In this document: positions 1 through 9,160 of the stretch, in pieces | How positions within the stretch are numbered: position 1 is the first letter of the stretch | Layout: every line of letters begins with the position of its first letter | Source: Acinetobacter sp. WC-141 | GTDB taxonomy: Bacteria > Pseudomonadota > Gammaproteobacteria > Pseudomonadales > Moraxellaceae | DNA: 64,000 bases | Reading direction: 5' to 3' | NCBI RefSeq assembly: GCF_000313935.1 | Contig: NZ_AMSS01000052.1 | Span: 1 to 64,000 of the forward strand | Program-made: the position numbers and the translations under genes | The notes under the pieces: model-generated | What the model was told of the DNA's origin: nothing | Seen by the model: the letters and a program-made list of their open reading frames with translations, nothing else | Databases searched by the model: none

Positions 1-244
1 TTATCTGACGTACAGCGTACATACTCATTTTTATACCCTGAGCTTGTAAGTATTTGGTTAATCGAATATAACCATAGCTCTGCTTTGTCTCCTCATGGGC
101 TATTTTCACCAATATCGTCTGTTGATTTCGTTGAATCGTTCTTTTGCTCACGCCTCTCTTGAGCCAATCATAAAAACATGAAACTGAAACATGAAGTAAT
201 CGAGCCATTAAGGTAATTGGAAAAGAATATCTTTTTTGTTTCAT
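1..244 (-). CDS. IS3-family transposase OrfB, N-terminal part (runs off the window)
   Basis: The frame opens at the ATG on the minus strand at 244-242 and reads MKQKRYSFPITLMARLLHVS, then a helix-turn-helix-like stretch and the YGYIRLTKYLQ segment that precedes the DDE catalytic core in IS3-family OrfB proteins. The catalytic residues themselves lie beyond base 1. In this family the active transposase is normally the OrfAB fusion made by -1 frameshifting, and here the -1 frame from orfA enters this frame without a stop. Only about 81 codons are visible, so intactness is unknown. Confidence 0.85.
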   Translation of the reverse strand, partial: MKQKRYSFPITLMARLLHVSVSCFYDWLKRGVSKRTIQRNQQTILVKIAHEETKQSYGYIRLTKYLQAQGIKMSMYAVRQI

Positions 245-255
245 ATAGGCGTACC

Positions 256-555
256 TTACTGACTTTCTTTGGCAAAGTACGCTGCTGCCTTTTTTAAAAA
301 TTCACGTTCCATTTCAGCTATTTTGAGCTGTTGTTTGAGTTTTTTATTTTCTTCGAGTAGAGCGTTTAGATCAGGTGAATACTGTTTTGTACCTGCTAAA
401 GTTCCAGCCTTGGCTTTGGTATTCCAATTTGAAAGAGTTTGCATTGAAATGCTAAGTTGTCTGGCTGTTTCCGAGACATTGCCTTGATTGGCTTCAATTA
501 ATTTGATGGCTTCAGCTTTAAATTCTGTGGTGTAAGTCTTGTGTTTCTTGCTCAT
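256..555 (-). CDS. IS3-family transposase OrfA (HTH protein)
   Basis: 99 residues, the usual length for OrfA. Residues 5-50 form a transposase_8/HTH_Tnp domain (EFKAEAIKLIEANQGNVSE, then ARQLSISMQTLSNW). Residues 65-92 form a leucine-rich coiled coil (LLEENKKLKQQLKIAEMERE) that mediates multimerisation in this family. It binds the terminal repeats and supplies the N-terminus of the OrfAB transposase. It sits just inside the element end at 616, with its own ATG at 555. It is unrelated to the T6SS genes it interrupts. Confidence 0.92.
   Translation of the reverse strand: MSKKHKTYTTEFKAEAIKLIEANQGNVSETARQLSISMQTLSNWNTKAKAGTLAGTKQYSPDLNALLEENKKLKQQLKIAEMEREFLKKAAAYFAKESQ
289..295 (-). other. Programmed -1 frameshift heptamer A-AAA-AAG
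   Basis: On the minus strand orfA reads TTA AAA AAG near its end. This gives the slippery heptamer AAAAAAG. Slipping back one base there reads GGC AGC AGC GTA and onward with no stop into ATG AAA CAA, the orfB frame. This is the standard way IS3-family elements make OrfAB. Confidence 0.8.
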
Positions 556-616
556 GGTAAACTCCTGATGAGTGTGTTTAGTTTACCAAGTTAAAACCTC
601 CTGTTTTTTCAGCACA

Positions 617-2086
617 CATCAATATATTAGTGGACGCCAACTTCCGGATAAAGCAGTTAGTGTTCTTGATACGGCAGCAGCACGTGTTGCGTTGACCCAA
701 AATGCACAACCGGTAAAACTTGATCAATTAAAGGCTCAAGAGCATAACTTAAAGCTTGAGCAGCAAATTTTAGAAAATGAACATCGTCAGATCCCAATTC
801 ATCATGAACGATTAGAAACTTTAAAAGCTAATTTAGAATCTTTGCAAAAAGAAATTCATGAAACCGAAGAGCAATGGAAAAAAGAATTAGAACTTGTTCA
901 TAAAATTCAAGATTTAGAAGCACAAAATCATGCTAATGAATCTGAAGCTTATGATCAGATTAATCTACTACGTAAAGATCTTGCTGAAATTCAAGGCCAG
1001 CAACCATTAGTATTTGAAAGAGTAAACTCTCAAATCATTAATGAAATTATTTCTGATTGGACCGGAATACCTGTTGGAAAAATGGTTAATGATGAAATTA
1101 AACAGATATTAACGCTTGAAGATAAATTGGGCGAGCGTGTAATGGGGCAAGATTATGCACTCACACAATTAGTGCAAGGTATTAAAACTTCAAAAGCAAG
1201 ACTTGAAGATCCTAATAAGCCACAAGGTGTATTTCTTTTGGTGGGCCCAAGTGGGGTAGGTAAAACTGAAACTGCATTAACTTTGGCAAATGAATTATAT
1301 GGCGGTGAGCAGCATTTAATCACCATTAATATGTCTGAATATCAGGAAGCCCATACTGTATCTTCGCTAAAAGGTGCACCTCCTGGATATGTGGGATATG
1401 GTCAAGGCGGTGTTTTAACAGAAGCTGTTCGCCGTAATCCTTACAGTGTTGTGTTGCTTGATGAAATTGAAAAAGCACATAGTGATGTTCAAGAACTGTT
1501 CTATCAAGTATTTGATAAAGGTACTTTAGAAGATGGTGAAGGACGAGTAATTGACTTTAAAAATACCACTATTCTGTTGACGTCAAATGCTGGTTCAAGT
1601 GCGATTATGCAAGCATGCTTAAATACACCTGTTGAAGAATGGCCTACAGCTGAAGAGTTGATTGACCATCTAAAACCAAGTTTATATAAGCAATTCAAGC
1701 CTGCATTTTTAGGTCGAATGAGAGTTGTGCCGTATTTCCCATTGCATGACGATTTACTGGTACGAATTATTAAACATAAGTTAGGCAAGATCACAGCAAG
1801 AATTGAGAAACAATACGGTACACAAGTCCAGTATTCCGATGATTTGGTAGAGCTGCTCTTAAGCCGCTGCACAGAAGTCGATAGCGGTGCGCGTAATGTC
1901 GATAATATTTTAAATTCTACGGTGTTACCTGCGTTGGCTACAGAAATTTTGGTGGCCTTAGCAGAGCAAAAATTGCCAAAAATTATCATGATTGATGCTA
2001 AAGATGATGAAATTCAATATTTACTAGATCCAGTTGCGAAAGCTGCTAAAAAAAGGACGAGTAAAAAGTTGAAGTCAGAAGTTTAA
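617..2086 (+). pseudogene. clpV: ClpV (TssH) AAA+ ATPase of T6SS, C-terminal fragment cut by the IS
   Basis: ClpV is the hexameric AAA+ unfoldase that recycles the contracted TssB/TssC sheath of type VI secretion. The remaining 489 codons start at HQYISGRQLPDKAV, near the end of the first ATPase domain. They continue through the coiled-coil middle domain (about residues 55-150 of the fragment) and the second ATPase domain, with Walker A GPSGVGKTE, Walker B VVLLDEIEKAH and sensor LLTSNAG. The N-domain that recognises TssC and the first Walker motifs are missing because the IS lies directly upstream. A reading frame starting inside the IS (GTG at 572) is continuous with it, so a truncated chimeric protein could be made but should not be a working ClpV. 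tssA follows 22 bases downstream. The 5' part of clpV is expected beyond the left edge. Confidence 0.9.
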
Positions 2087-2108
2087 AATTGAATAGAGCT
2101 AAAATTAG

Positions 2109-3203
2109 ATGAATATTGATATTTCTGAACTCCTTGAACCCATTAGTGATAGTTTGCCTTGTGGTGACGACTTTTCATTTTCTAATGAATTTCATGAAAT
2201 AAAAAAAGCGAAAACACAAGATGATTTATTGTTAGATCAAGGTGATTGGGTTGCTGAGCGTAAACAGGCCGACTGGGACTTTGTCTCAAATAAAACGAGT
2301 GTTTTGCTAAAAGAGAATACAAAAGATATTCGTCTATTAACTTGGCTCTTAGAAGCTTGGACTCATCTTTATGGTTTTGATGGTATGGCGAAAGGTTTAA
2401 CTTTAAGCCATTCCATGCTGAATCAATACTGGCAGGAAATTCACCCTGTTATTGAAGATAATGATTTAGACCAGCGCATTGGTTTATTACAGGGTTTAAT
2501 TAATCAACTACCGATGTTGTTAAAGAAAGTCTCTTTAACCAATACAGCTCCTTATTATAATTTGCTTGATTACGATAATTTTCTATATCACGAGAATATT
2601 CGCCGTAAACAAACTGAAGATTACGATAGTCAGTCTGGACCTTCGGAATTAGAACAATTCGATCAAGCTATCTTTAATACCTCTAAAACTTTTCAATACT
2701 CTAATTATCAAGATTTTAGTTCAGTCTTAACCGAGTGGGATGCTCTAAAGCAAACACTTGACGATTTAATGGGGCTAGATTCGCCGAGTTTTGGTGCAAT
2801 TGATTCGGCATTTGAAACCATTCACAGCACATTACGCAAGATTTATAAAGCCGAAGCTTTTGGTACGGGGCTTACTCCAATCCAAGAACAGGCTGCTGTC
2901 ATTACAAGCTCATCTATGGAAAATCAAGTGCCTGTACAAGTTGTTTCAGATCAGCCTGCTTTTCAGCCTCAAGCTCAAACACATTTGGCGAATCGTGAGC
3001 AAGCAATGAAAGTATTGCAAGAAATTGCGGACTACTTTCAAGCAAACGAACCCCATAGCCCGGTGAGCTATATGCTTCAAAAAACCATTAAATGGAGTCA
3101 AATGCCGTTACATGAATGGCTAGCACAAGTCATTAAAGATGAGCATCCATTACAAATGGTTCAGGAAATGTTGGGTGTACAGCCTAAAAATGAATATGAA
3201 TAA
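2109..3203 (+). CDS. tssA: Type VI secretion protein TssA (ImpA family)
   Basis: TssA is a cytoplasmic ring-forming protein that primes baseplate and sheath/tube assembly. The N-terminal ImpA_N domain is recognisable (LLEPISDSLPCGDDFSFSNE, then W-rich helices around residues 70-110). The variable C-terminal part (about 290-364) is short and helical, ending LAQVIKDEHPLQMVQEMLGV. At 364 residues it fits the short TssA class. It sits between clpV and tssK with small gaps, as in Acinetobacter T6SS loci. Any promoter upstream of clpV is now separated from it by the insertion, so its expression may depend on IS-borne or internal promoters. Confidence 0.88.
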   Translation: MNIDISELLEPISDSLPCGDDFSFSNEFHEIKKAKTQDDLLLDQGDWVAERKQADWDFVSNKTSVLLKENTKDIRLLTWLLEAWTHLYGFDGMAKGLTLSHSMLNQYWQEIHPVIEDNDLDQRIGLLQGLINQLPMLLKKVSLTNTAPYYNLLDYDNFLYHENIRRKQTEDYDSQSGPSELEQFDQAIFNTSKTFQYSNYQDFSSVLTEWDALKQTLDDLMGLDSPSFGAIDSAFETIHSTLRKIYKAEAFGTGLTPIQEQAAVITSSSMENQVPVQVVSDQPAFQPQAQTHLANREQAMKVLQEIADYFQANEPHSPVSYMLQKTIKWSQMPLHEWLAQVIKDEHPLQMVQEMLGVQPKNEYE

Positions 3204-3219
3204 AGATTGGTAAAGACAT

Positions 3220-4584
3220 ATGTTTAAAGCTGAAAAAGTCCTATGGGGCGAAGGTTTATTTTTAAGACCTCAACATTTCCAAATTCAAGATACCTATCAT
3301 GAACAACGCCTAAATCATACGGTTCGTGCGGTTGTGCCTTTTTCGTATGGTATTCAGAAATTAAGTTTCGATGAGGCTCAATTGAGCACGCATATTCTTG
3401 CTCTTGAGTCCGTAGAGATGATCTGGCAAGACGGTGAAATTTATCAGGCGCCTGCATATGATTTATTGCCTGAGCCAATTTTATTGGATGATCTTAATTT
3501 ACGTGGTGAGATGCTAATTTATTTAGCATTACCACTCTTACAAGCAAATAAGCAAAATCTAATTGATCAAAACCAAGCGCAAAAGGGCAGATATCAATCC
3601 CACCTTGTCGAAACGCATGATCTATTTACTAACGCTACTGAAGCAGATATTAGTTTGCTACGTCGCCGTGCTGTTTTTAAATTATTAGATGTACATAGTA
3701 ATCCAGACCATAATCTAGATGGTTTCTTATATCTGCCTATTGGAAAGATTAAACGTCAAAGTTCGGGTGCTTTTGAAATTGATCGAAAGTTTATTCCACC
3801 AATTTTGCACGTGGATGCATCTGAAACACTCATCTCAAATTTAAAAAGAACACTGAACGTTATTAAGGCAAAAATTAAGACGATTCAAACCAATAACCGA
3901 GAAAATGAACAGAAATTAATTGAATTCCGTTCTGGTGATATCGTTTCGTTCTGGTTGGTAAATGCCTTAAATACAGCTCATGCTGGTCTAAATCATTTTG
4001 TGCAATATCCACAAATTCATCCAGAGCGTTTATTCTTCGAATTATTGCGTTTAGCCGGTTCATTATTAACTTTCTCGACGGCCTATGATGTCGATCAGTT
4101 GCCTGCCTATAAACACCATAATTTACAAGAAAGTTTCTCGCAGTTGGACACGATTCTACGTGATTTGCTCGATACGATTATTTCGAGTCGATACATCAGT
4201 ATTGCACTTAAAGAAATCCGACCTTCATATTGGGTGGGTAGTCTTGAGACCGATAAGATTACTCGAGACACTCGACTTTATATTGCAGTATCAAGTAGTG
4301 CAATGCAGACCCATGAGTTGATCCAGATTGTACCTTTACGATTTAAAATCGGTAGCACTTTAGATGTAGAGCAACGTGTAGTTGCTGCCTTACCTGCAAT
4401 TCCATTGCATCATTTAATTCAAGTTCCAACTGCGATACCTGTACGTTCTGGCGTGAGTTATTTTGAAATCGAACCTCATCATGAGCTTTACCAGCGCATG
4501 TTAGATTCAGAAACGATTTGTATTTATATTCCGGCTGGTTTCCAAGATATTAGTATTGAACTGATTGCGGTCATGAACGCTTAA
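3220..4584 (+). CDS. tssK: Type VI secretion baseplate protein TssK
   Basis: TssK trimers join the baseplate wedge (TssEFG) to the membrane complex through TssL and TssM. The start MFKAEKVLWGEGLFLRPQHF is the hallmark opening of the family (VxWxEGxFLxPQHFQ). The length, 454 residues, is normal. It reads intact, with an ATG at 3220 and tssL starting 17 bases downstream after a strong AAAGGAGAG ribosome site. There is no sign of damage even though the upstream clpV is broken. Confidence 0.95.
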   Translation: MFKAEKVLWGEGLFLRPQHFQIQDTYHEQRLNHTVRAVVPFSYGIQKLSFDEAQLSTHILALESVEMIWQDGEIYQAPAYDLLPEPILLDDLNLRGEMLIYLALPLLQANKQNLIDQNQAQKGRYQSHLVETHDLFTNATEADISLLRRRAVFKLLDVHSNPDHNLDGFLYLPIGKIKRQSSGAFEIDRKFIPPILHVDASETLISNLKRTLNVIKAKIKTIQTNNRENEQKLIEFRSGDIVSFWLVNALNTAHAGLNHFVQYPQIHPERLFFELLRLAGSLLTFSTAYDVDQLPAYKHHNLQESFSQLDTILRDLLDTIISSRYISIALKEIRPSYWVGSLETDKITRDTRLYIAVSSSAMQTHELIQIVPLRFKIGSTLDVEQRVVAALPAIPLHHLIQVPTAIPVRSGVSYFEIEPHHELYQRMLDSETICIYIPAGFQDISIELIAVMNA

Positions 4585-4601
4585 CAGTAAAGGAGAGAAA
4601 A

Positions 4602-5408
4602 ATGTCACAATCCACAGGTGCTCCTTCTTTATTTGATGATGGGCAAATTGGAACGGGCGGGAACAATAATAGTCAGTCTCAGGTAAAACTACAGGCAATC
4701 AATCTTATTGATTTATTGCATGATGGTTTTTATTTGGTTTTTTTGATTCGAAATCAGTATGTGCCGGCAGACGCTCAGCAGTTTCGTGAAAAAATCTTAA
4801 ATTTACTCAATCAATTTGAGCAACAAGCCAAAAAGTTGCAATTTTCAGCTGATGATATTCATGATGCTAAATATGCATTTTGTGCTTTGATTGATGAAAC
4901 GATCGTAACGCAACAAGACCCGAGTTATTTTAATTTGCAAAACGCTTGGTTAATTAGCCCGTTACAATTGAGCTTGTTTGGTTCTCAGTTAGCGGGTTAT
5001 CGCTTCTTTGAAATATTGGAACAATTACGTAGCCGTGGAAAAGAACGTCTAGCTGCTTTAGAAGTATTTCATTACTGCCTTTTATTAGGTTTTCAGGGTA
5101 AGTACCGAATTGAGTCTACGGAAAGTCTCAACCATTTAGTATCAAGAGTAGGTGACGAAATTGACTATTTGAAAGGAAAAAAAGTTGCCTTTTCGCCGTT
5201 CTCGGCAATTCCCGATCAAATACGAAATATTATTCATCGCGAAGTACCTTTCTTTTGGATATTGATCTTTTTATTGATTTTTGCATTACTTACCTTTGCG
5301 GGTTTAAGATTTATGCTGAATAATCAAAATGATAAAGCATTATCTAATTATCAAAATGTGATTTCTGCTCCTCAAGAGCAAGCACATATTACAATTTATT
5401 TACCTTGA
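4602..5408 (+). CDS. tssL: Type VI secretion inner-membrane protein TssL (DotU family)
   Basis: TssL is a C-tail-anchored inner-membrane protein that forms the membrane complex with TssM and docks TssK. Residues about 25-195 form the DotU/IcmH cytoplasmic hook (LIDLLHDGFYLVFLIRNQYV, then DAKYAFCALIDETIV). One hydrophobic segment follows at about 212-237 (FFWILIFLLIFALLTFAGL), then a short periplasmic tail. There is no fused OmpA-like peptidoglycan-binding domain, so wall anchoring would have to come from another protein such as the TagX/AsaD pair downstream. AAAGGAGAG lies eight bases before the ATG. Confidence 0.93.
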   Translation: MSQSTGAPSLFDDGQIGTGGNNNSQSQVKLQAINLIDLLHDGFYLVFLIRNQYVPADAQQFREKILNLLNQFEQQAKKLQFSADDIHDAKYAFCALIDETIVTQQDPSYFNLQNAWLISPLQLSLFGSQLAGYRFFEILEQLRSRGKERLAALEVFHYCLLLGFQGKYRIESTESLNHLVSRVGDEIDYLKGKKVAFSPFSAIPDQIRNIIHREVPFFWILIFLLIFALLTFAGLRFMLNNQNDKALSNYQNVISAPQEQAHITIYLP

Positions 5409-5420
5409 TGATGGTACGAA

Positions 5421-6038
5421 ATGGCTCAGGAAAAACCAACTTCTATTCGAGTTTTACAATCGAATAAAAAAAAGCCGAAATCACCACTACTTTATATTGT
5501 AATTGGTGTAATTGCGGGAGTGTTTGTCAGCATCTCGCTATTCCTGTTCTTGTCTCAACCGAATTCGCCAGAATCAGCAGCAATTGAGAATAAATCAACT
5601 GAAGAGCAAGTTTTAAATCAAGAGACTGCTCATTCTGCTGATGAACAAAATCAGGTGGCTGCTAATCAAGACAACGAAACAGATTCAATGAGTCGAGATG
5701 GCTTTGAACAACCTAAAGATAATGAATTAAGTAATATCTTTAAACCTGTTCCGCATAAGGCCGCGACTACTAATGAACAGCGAGTTTCTCCATTTGATGA
5801 ACAACTGACTGGTGAAAAGAAAGTTCAGATTGTGCCTCAACTACAGACGGGTGCAGCTAAAGCGGCCCAACCGAAAGTTCAGCCTGCTCAACAAAAAACG
5901 GTAAGTAAGCCGCAACAAGTGGCGCAGACTAAACCTATTGCTGAGAATAAAGCCCCAGCCGAACCAGAAGCCGAGGTGGAACCACCTAAGGCATCGGTAG
6001 ATATTAAAATTACACGAAGTCCTTTTGCTGTGAATTAA
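5421..6038 (+). CDS. AsaD-like T6SS-associated membrane protein of unknown function
   Basis: 205 residues. A basic N-terminus (SNKKKPKSP) is followed by one transmembrane segment at about residues 22-46 (LLYIVIGVIAGVFVSISLFL). The rest is a long low-complexity Glu/Gln/Pro/Ala-rich periplasmic region. The topology is that of a single-pass inner-membrane protein with a disordered linker reaching into the periplasm. In Acinetobacter T6SS loci an accessory gene often called asaD lies between tssL and tagX, and this gene has that position. I see no enzymatic motif. Its role is inferred from position only. Confidence 0.7.
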   Translation: MAQEKPTSIRVLQSNKKKPKSPLLYIVIGVIAGVFVSISLFLFLSQPNSPESAAIENKSTEEQVLNQETAHSADEQNQVAANQDNETDSMSRDGFEQPKDNELSNIFKPVPHKAATTNEQRVSPFDEQLTGEKKVQIVPQLQTGAAKAAQPKVQPAQQKTVSKPQQVAQTKPIAENKAPAEPEAEVEPPKASVDIKITRSPFAVN

Positions 6039-6045
6039 TGAACAA

Positions 6046-6999
6046 ATGATGATCTTTCTCATTTTCTTTTGCTTTACTTGCTTAGCAATTGGTTTGGCAT
6101 TTTTAATGTCTTATGAGCTAAGGAGCAGAAGTAAAGATTTCGTTTTGTCATTACTGCCACAAGGCCGTAAACAGCTTAATCAGGTTAGACAATTTGCTCA
6201 AATAATGAATCAAGCAGCTGCGCCTGAAAAGCTCCAATCTCATTGGCATTTACAGCAGTGGTGGATTGTCATAGCAGGCTTTTTCTTGTTTGCCAGTATT
6301 TTAGTATTTGCTTTTACTCGACCTATTAGCTCAACTCGAATTGAAGCCGAGTACCTCAAAAAAACTGATCCTCAAATTTATGCACTTTTGAATGGTGAAA
6401 TATTATCGCCACCACCAGAAGTGGATGAAAGCTTAATTGAAGCTGCGATTGTAGAGGCCACACAATTAGAGCAACAATATGCTTCTCAAAGTAGTGGAAC
6501 CATTAATTCTTCACCGATTGATAATACGAGTTTCGATGGGCGAGCTATTTTAGATACCAGTTTAGTCGATCGTAAATGGAGCAAAATGAACCCGCGTTAT
6601 AAGCAGCGGTTGCTCATGGTTTTTAAAATCATGAAAGAACAATATGGCTATGAGTTGGTTCTATTAGAGGGATATCGTAGTCCTGTTCGTCAAAATATGT
6701 TGGCAGGTAATCCGAATACCACGAGAGCAAAGGGATATCAAAGTTATCATCAATTTGGTCTGGCAGCAGATGTCGCCTTTAAACGAAATGGGAAAGTGGT
6801 TATTTCTGAAAGAGATCCGTGGGCTATGCAAGGTTATCGCTTATATGGGCAAGTTGCTGAATCGGTTGGACTCACGTGGGGTGGACGTTGGAAATCTATT
6901 CAAGATTATGGGCATACTGAATTCCGTATGCCGGGCTTAAGAAAAACTCAAGAAATGGCTGAAAAACTGATTGCCGAAAGTTTGAATGATGTAAGTTAA
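6046..6999 (+). CDS. tagX: TagX, T6SS-associated peptidoglycan L,D-endopeptidase (M15 family)
   Basis: 317 residues with an N-terminal membrane segment (residues 2-20), a second one at about 74-93 (WIVIAGFFLFASILVFAF), and a C-terminal M15/VanY-type peptidase domain (about 175-310). The zinc-site motifs are visible: SYHQFGLAADV (the HxxxxxxxD pair) and, near the end, YGHTEF (the second His). In A. baumannii, TagX cuts peptidoglycan cross-bridges so the T6SS membrane complex can pass the wall. It starts at ATG 6046 (a second ATG follows directly). Its stop overlaps the stop of the convergent lysR gene, with no terminator between them. Confidence 0.88.
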   Translation: MMIFLIFFCFTCLAIGLAFLMSYELRSRSKDFVLSLLPQGRKQLNQVRQFAQIMNQAAAPEKLQSHWHLQQWWIVIAGFFLFASILVFAFTRPISSTRIEAEYLKKTDPQIYALLNGEILSPPPEVDESLIEAAIVEATQLEQQYASQSSGTINSSPIDNTSFDGRAILDTSLVDRKWSKMNPRYKQRLLMVFKIMKEQYGYELVLLEGYRSPVRQNMLAGNPNTTRAKGYQSYHQFGLAADVAFKRNGKVVISERDPWAMQGYRLYGQVAESVGLTWGGRWKSIQDYGHTEFRMPGLRKTQEMAEKLIAESLNDVS

Positions 7000-7853
7000 A
7001 CATTGATTGATGATTGAAAACGATTCTTTAAAACGTTCGTCATCTTATCTACAAGCTGGGAAATTATCCCAGCTTTTTCCCATGTATAAATTGAAACGAC
7101 CATAGGAGGCACAGCTCCTAATGAATCATATCGACGTACTCTACGTCCACGGGTCGTAGCGACAGGCAATAAAGAGAGTCCTAAACCTGTTTCAACGCTG
7201 ACTAAAACGCTTTCTAGGCTACTACCCGTAAAAGCAATATACCAACGTCGCCGTTCACGTTCTAACGTTGCGAACATCTCATCCCGATAAAGTCCACCTT
7301 GAGGAAAGGTCACTAAACTCATGGGATCAGACCATGTAATTGTTGAATTCTCACTTTCAAACCATGCCATTTCTTCTGGGAATGTAGCGTGGTGATCAGC
7401 ACTGGCCGCAGGTTCTTTGACAATAATAATATCGAATTCACCATTCCGATAACGTTCAGTTAAGTTGCGACTCAAGCCAGAGGTGACGTCTAAACGAATG
7501 GAACGATGCTCTTTGGCAAATATTCCGAAAACTTCGGCCATCGCAGGGCTCATCATATCTTCTGGTAAACCAATACGGATAGGAATGCTTCCTGCCGGAT
7601 CTTTAAGTAGCGCTTCAGCTTCTTGTTGAAGAGTCAAAATCCTTTGGGCATAACCAATCAGATATTCTCCAGATACGGTTAATTTGAAAGGTCGTGCTGT
7701 TCGATCTATAAGCGCATGACCTACGGATTCTTCAAGTCGTGCTAACTGCTGACTAATCGTTGATTGAGTTAGATGTAATCGATCGGCGGCCGCGGTAAAA
7801 CTGCCAGTTTCAAAAATAGTGACGAAAGCACGCAAAAGGCGAGGATCAAACAT
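6996..7853 (-). CDS. LysR-family transcriptional regulator
   Basis: 285 residues. The N-terminal winged helix is typical (LLRAFVTIFETGSFTAAADR, then LTQSTISQQLARLEE at residues 26-40), followed by a periplasmic-binding-type effector domain from about residue 90. It is transcribed leftwards, away from the ankyrin/deaminase/MFS genes at 8002-10341. LysR genes often control the divergent unit, so that unit is the likely target, but I cannot name the effector. It is convergent with tagX, sharing stop-codon bases. Confidence 0.88.
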   Translation of the reverse strand: MFDPRLLRAFVTIFETGSFTAAADRLHLTQSTISQQLARLEESVGHALIDRTARPFKLTVSGEYLIGYAQRILTLQQEAEALLKDPAGSIPIRIGLPEDMMSPAMAEVFGIFAKEHRSIRLDVTSGLSRNLTERYRNGEFDIIIVKEPAASADHHATFPEEMAWFESENSTITWSDPMSLVTFPQGGLYRDEMFATLERERRRWYIAFTGSSLESVLVSVETGLGLSLLPVATTRGRRVRRYDSLGAVPPMVVSIYTWEKAGIISQLVDKMTNVLKNRFQSSINV

Positions 7854-8001
7854 ATTAAGTAGCGCTACAGTTAAAAGCCGAGTAGATAGGTATTTATAAC
7901 CTTAATACTATCGATTAAATAATTTAATTTCCAAATACTTTTGCTCAAGTTTATTCTAATTGAAAAATTTTTTGCCATAAAATTTCTATTAGGAGCCAAG
8001 T

Positions 8002-8661
8002 ATGCGGAAGTCACTGATGTGGATGAATCTGGTCGTCGCATTAGGTTTTACAAATATGACGAATGCAATGGCTGAGTATCCCTTACATCAGGCAGTCATA
8101 AATAATGACACTCAATCTATAAAACAGATTTTATCTCAAAAAGCCTCAATTGATGAGCGAGATAAAACAGGTTCGACTGCGTTGATGGTCGCTACAAGGG
8201 CAAATAATATCCAAGTCGCTCATATGCTGATAGAGGCTGGGGCAGATGTAAATGCAAAAGATAATATTCAAGACAGTCCATATTTATATGCTGGCGCACA
8301 GGGATATTTAAAAATTCTAAGAATGACACTCATGCATGGGGCCGATTTAAAAAGTACTAACCGTTACGGTGGGACTGCGCTCATTCCAGCAGCAGAACGA
8401 GGCCATGTTGAAACAGTTCGTACGTTAATTGCGGCTGGTGTAGATGTTAATCATGTTAATAACTTGGGATGGACAGCATTGCTTGAGGCCATCATTTTGG
8501 GAAATGGAGAACCAAAATATCAACACATTGTAGGGCTGTTATTAAAAGCAGGGGCTGATTCGAACTTAGCAGATAAAGACGGCATTACGCCATTACAACA
8601 TGCACGTTCAAGAGGATACCGCGAAATTGAAAAAAGACTTCTTGCCGCTGGTGCAAAATAG
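8002..8661 (+). CDS. Exported ankyrin-repeat protein
   Basis: 219 residues. The N-terminus looks like a signal peptide (MRKSLMWMNLVVALGFTNMT, probable cut after NAMA at about residue 24). The rest is a run of about six ankyrin repeats of about 33 residues (HQAVINNDTQSIKQIL; TGSTALMVATRANNIQVAHM; GGTALIPAAERGHVETVRTL; DGITPLQHARSRGYREIEKR). Ankyrin stacks bind proteins and carry no chemistry of their own. A periplasmic role as a binding or immunity-like partner is possible but unproven. AGGAG precedes the ATG by nine bases. The deaminase gene starts 16 bases downstream. Confidence 0.85.
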   Translation: MRKSLMWMNLVVALGFTNMTNAMAEYPLHQAVINNDTQSIKQILSQKASIDERDKTGSTALMVATRANNIQVAHMLIEAGADVNAKDNIQDSPYLYAGAQGYLKILRMTLMHGADLKSTNRYGGTALIPAAERGHVETVRTLIAAGVDVNHVNNLGWTALLEAIILGNGEPKYQHIVGLLLKAGADSNLADKDGITPLQHARSRGYREIEKRLLAAGAK

Positions 8662-8677
8662 AAAGTGAGAGTATGTG

Positions 8678-9160
8678 ATGGAAAAAGATGAACAGTTTTT
8701 ACGTAATGCGATTGAGCTTGCCTATAACAATATTGAAAAAGGTGGCAGACCATTTGGAGCAGTAGTTGTAAAGAATGGAGAAATTATTGCTTCAGGTGTA
8801 AATCAAATTTTGACAACGAATGACCCGACCGCCCATGCAGAATTATTAGCAATTCGAGCGGCCAGTCAAGTTTTAGGAACTGCAAATCTAGAGGGCTGTT
8901 CTGTTTATGCAAGTGGACATCCATGTCCAATGTGTATGGCTGCAATGCATTTAGCAGGTATAAAATCGGTGAGCTATGCTTATTCTAATGAAGATGGCAC
9001 ACCATTTGGTTTGTCTACAGCTGAAATATATATTGAGCTTGCAAAGCCGTTTGCTGAGCAATCAATGAAAATTCAATATATACCACTCAGAGTTGAAAAC
9101 CGTACTGATCTTTATGTGTATTGGAAGAATTATCAAGCCAATCATTCAGGCTCAAAGTAA
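8678..9160 (+). CDS. Nucleoside/guanine-type deaminase (CDA superfamily)
   Basis: About 160 residues. Both zinc motifs of the cytidine deaminase-like fold are visible: HAELLAIRAA (HAE, zinc His and catalytic Glu) and PCPMCMAAMH (PCxxC). The sequence GRPFGAVVVKNGEIIASG matches the guanine deaminase/TadA-like subgroup, so the substrate is probably a purine or related heterocycle rather than cytidine. I chose ATG 8678 over the GTG just before it. The stop overlaps the start of the MFS gene in TAATG, so the two are translationally coupled. This suggests that the transporter handles the substrate or product. Confidence 0.85.
   Translation: MEKDEQFLRNAIELAYNNIEKGGRPFGAVVVKNGEIIASGVNQILTTNDPTAHAELLAIRAASQVLGTANLEGCSVYASGHPCPMCMAAMHLAGIKSVSYAYSNEDGTPFGLSTAEIYIELAKPFAEQSMKIQYIPLRVENRTDLYVYWKNYQANHSGSK

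Larger units (their letters stand above)
1..616 (-). mobile_element. IS3-family insertion sequence, partial (one end inside the window)
   Basis: Two leftward overlapping-type reading frames (orfA, orfB) joined by a frameshift site are typical of the IS3 family. The outer end is at about 616: on the minus strand the element starts TGTGCTGAAAAAACAGGAGG (rc of 597-616), with the TG...CA tips usual for this family. At about 617 the ClpV reading frame resumes, which fixes the boundary to within one or two bases. The other end lies to the left of the window, so the target-site duplication cannot be checked and I do not name the element. Confidence 0.9.

Noticed and set aside
1504..1989. 161-codon frame on the minus strand inside clpV
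   Set aside because: It lies opposite a well-conserved AAA+ domain and has no recognisable similarity; a shadow frame.
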